Source: an uncultured Thalassolituus sp. (GTDB lineage Bacteria > Pseudomonadota > Gammaproteobacteria > Pseudomonadales > Oceanobacteraceae). Taken from it: a stretch of 22,707 nt of DNA. The notes under the pieces are model-generated. The model made no database searches. It saw only the letters and a program-made list of their open reading frames with translations, and had not been told where the DNA came from. This document shows positions 22,139-22,707 of the stretch, piece by piece. The position numbers were made by a program, and so were the translations under genes. The DNA lies in contig CAJXIT010000010.1 of NCBI GenBank assembly GCA_913054055.1, positions 1 through 22,707 on the forward strand, given 5' to 3'. Position 1 is the stretch's first letter, and every line of letters starts with the position of its first letter.

Positions 22139-22707
22139 TTATGTATTTTGCAGAAATAGCGCCAGGCTTATTCCTAAATAGTTGCCTAAAGCAAAACCGA
22201 TGATCCCAGTGGTCATACCACTTAATAGTACGTCAGGGTTTTTTAATGCTTTTGCCATCATGGGTACAAATGGCGGTGAGCAGATGGCGCTTACCGATGT
22301 GACCATGAATGTATCACTGTCTACTTTTGAAATTTTACAAAGTAGGGCGTGAAGTACTAAGCTGCCGAGAACGGTGCCAAATAAAAATATGGCAACGGTG
22401 CTGTCAAACTCTAATATTTTTTTCAGGTCAGCCATAGAGGCTACGGTCATGCAAAAAACTAAAATTAAATACATGCCCATTTTGTAGGCCAAAGTGAGGT
22501 TGCGTATTTTTTTATTGAGTGAAAATACGATGCCAATCGTGGTCAATAGTATAATGGTTGCAGCGGCTGTATTCGCTAAATTAAAAAGATTTTTTAAAAT
22601 TTCTGCGCCCGCCAATGAAGCGGCTACTGAGACTAGTGATAAAATAAATACTGCCCCCATGTGCTTAAAATTTTCTGATTTTAACAAAGGGGAATAATCA
22701 TCATTGT
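22139..22707 (-). CDS. DUF819-type membrane protein (N-terminal part outside window)
   Basis: The reading frame stays open to the window edge: codons before the TTG at 22687 read NDDYSP, so that TTG is not the start and the protein is cut. The visible ~188 residues have about six hydrophobic segments. The last block (VTSVSAICSPPFVPMMAKAL, then TGIIGFALGNYLGISLALF) matches the C-terminal half of DUF819/YjcL-type proteins, which are roughly 400 residues long and have a transporter-like fold; no substrate is known. The stop is 57 bases before the ATG of the lyase gene, so cotranscription is likely. Confidence 0.75.
   Translation of the reverse strand, partial: NDDYSPLLKSENFKHMGAVFILSLVSVAASLAGAEILKNLFNLANTAAATIILLTTIGIVFSLNKKIRNLTLAYKMGMYLILVFCMTVASMADLKKILEFDSTVAIFLFGTVLGSLVLHALLCKISKVDSDTFMVTSVSAICSPPFVPMMAKALKNPDVLLSGMTTGIIGFALGNYLGISLALFLQNT

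Noticed and set aside
22685..22687. TTG as the start of the last gene
   Set aside because: The frame continues to the window edge with plausible coding sequence, and the visible part is only the C-terminal half of its family.

Overview
The window looks like chromosomal DNA from a gammaproteobacterium, most likely a marine Oceanospirillales-type organism. The evidence is the queA-tgt-yajC-secD-secF order, a divergent rpiA/ilvA pair, gammaproteobacterial RpiA, IlvA, QueA and Tgt sequences, and a moderately AT-leaning composition. The exact genus cannot be fixed from sequence alone. I see no phage, insertion sequence, integrase, CRISPR array or replication origin. The first and last genes are cut by the window edges: both reading frames stay open to the boundary.

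Layout. (a) 1-2189: C-terminal part of a large, probably secreted, multidomain protein with an Ig-like domain, a lamin-tail-like domain, a calcium-loop-like motif and a metzincin-type protease domain whose catalytic Glu is replaced by Gln. (b) 2329-4658: rpiA and ilvA, divergently transcribed, each bounded by a terminator that can work in both directions. (c) 4730-6018 (minus): a two-gene unit of a predicted outer-membrane barrel protein and an RDD membrane protein. (d) 6282-9167 (minus): a large hybrid sensor histidine kinase. (e) 9336-9420 (minus): tRNA-Leu(CAA) with its own terminator. (f) 9850-15902: queA, tgt, yajC, secD, secF, which supply queuosine tRNA modification and the accessory SecDF-YajC translocation complex, ended by a strong terminator. 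(g) 16129-20544: SDR oxidoreductase, BASS-type transporter, TauE/SafE-type transporter and an N-acyl-amino-acid-deacylase-like amidohydrolase, tightly packed from the transporter onward. (h) 20621-22707 (minus), convergent with (g): a close homologue of eukaryotic sphingosine-1-phosphate lyase preceded by a DUF819-type membrane protein.

How the genes work together. Regions b, e and f are housekeeping: the pentose phosphate pathway, isoleucine synthesis, translation, tRNA modification and protein export. Regions g and h meet at a shared terminator. They carry a deacylase-like enzyme, a ketone/alcohol oxidoreductase, a C-C lyase of the sphingoid-base type and three membrane transporters. An inference, not shown by the sequence, is that they handle an N-acylated long-chain amino compound such as a sphingolipid-like or sulfonolipid-like aminolipid.

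The most unusual sequence-level features are a second, diverged copy of the last ~70 bases of tgt just after the gene (mostly synonymous changes), a shorter similar echo of the secF tail beyond its terminator, the HQxxHxxGxxH protease motif, and the S1P-lyase/amidohydrolase neighbourhood.
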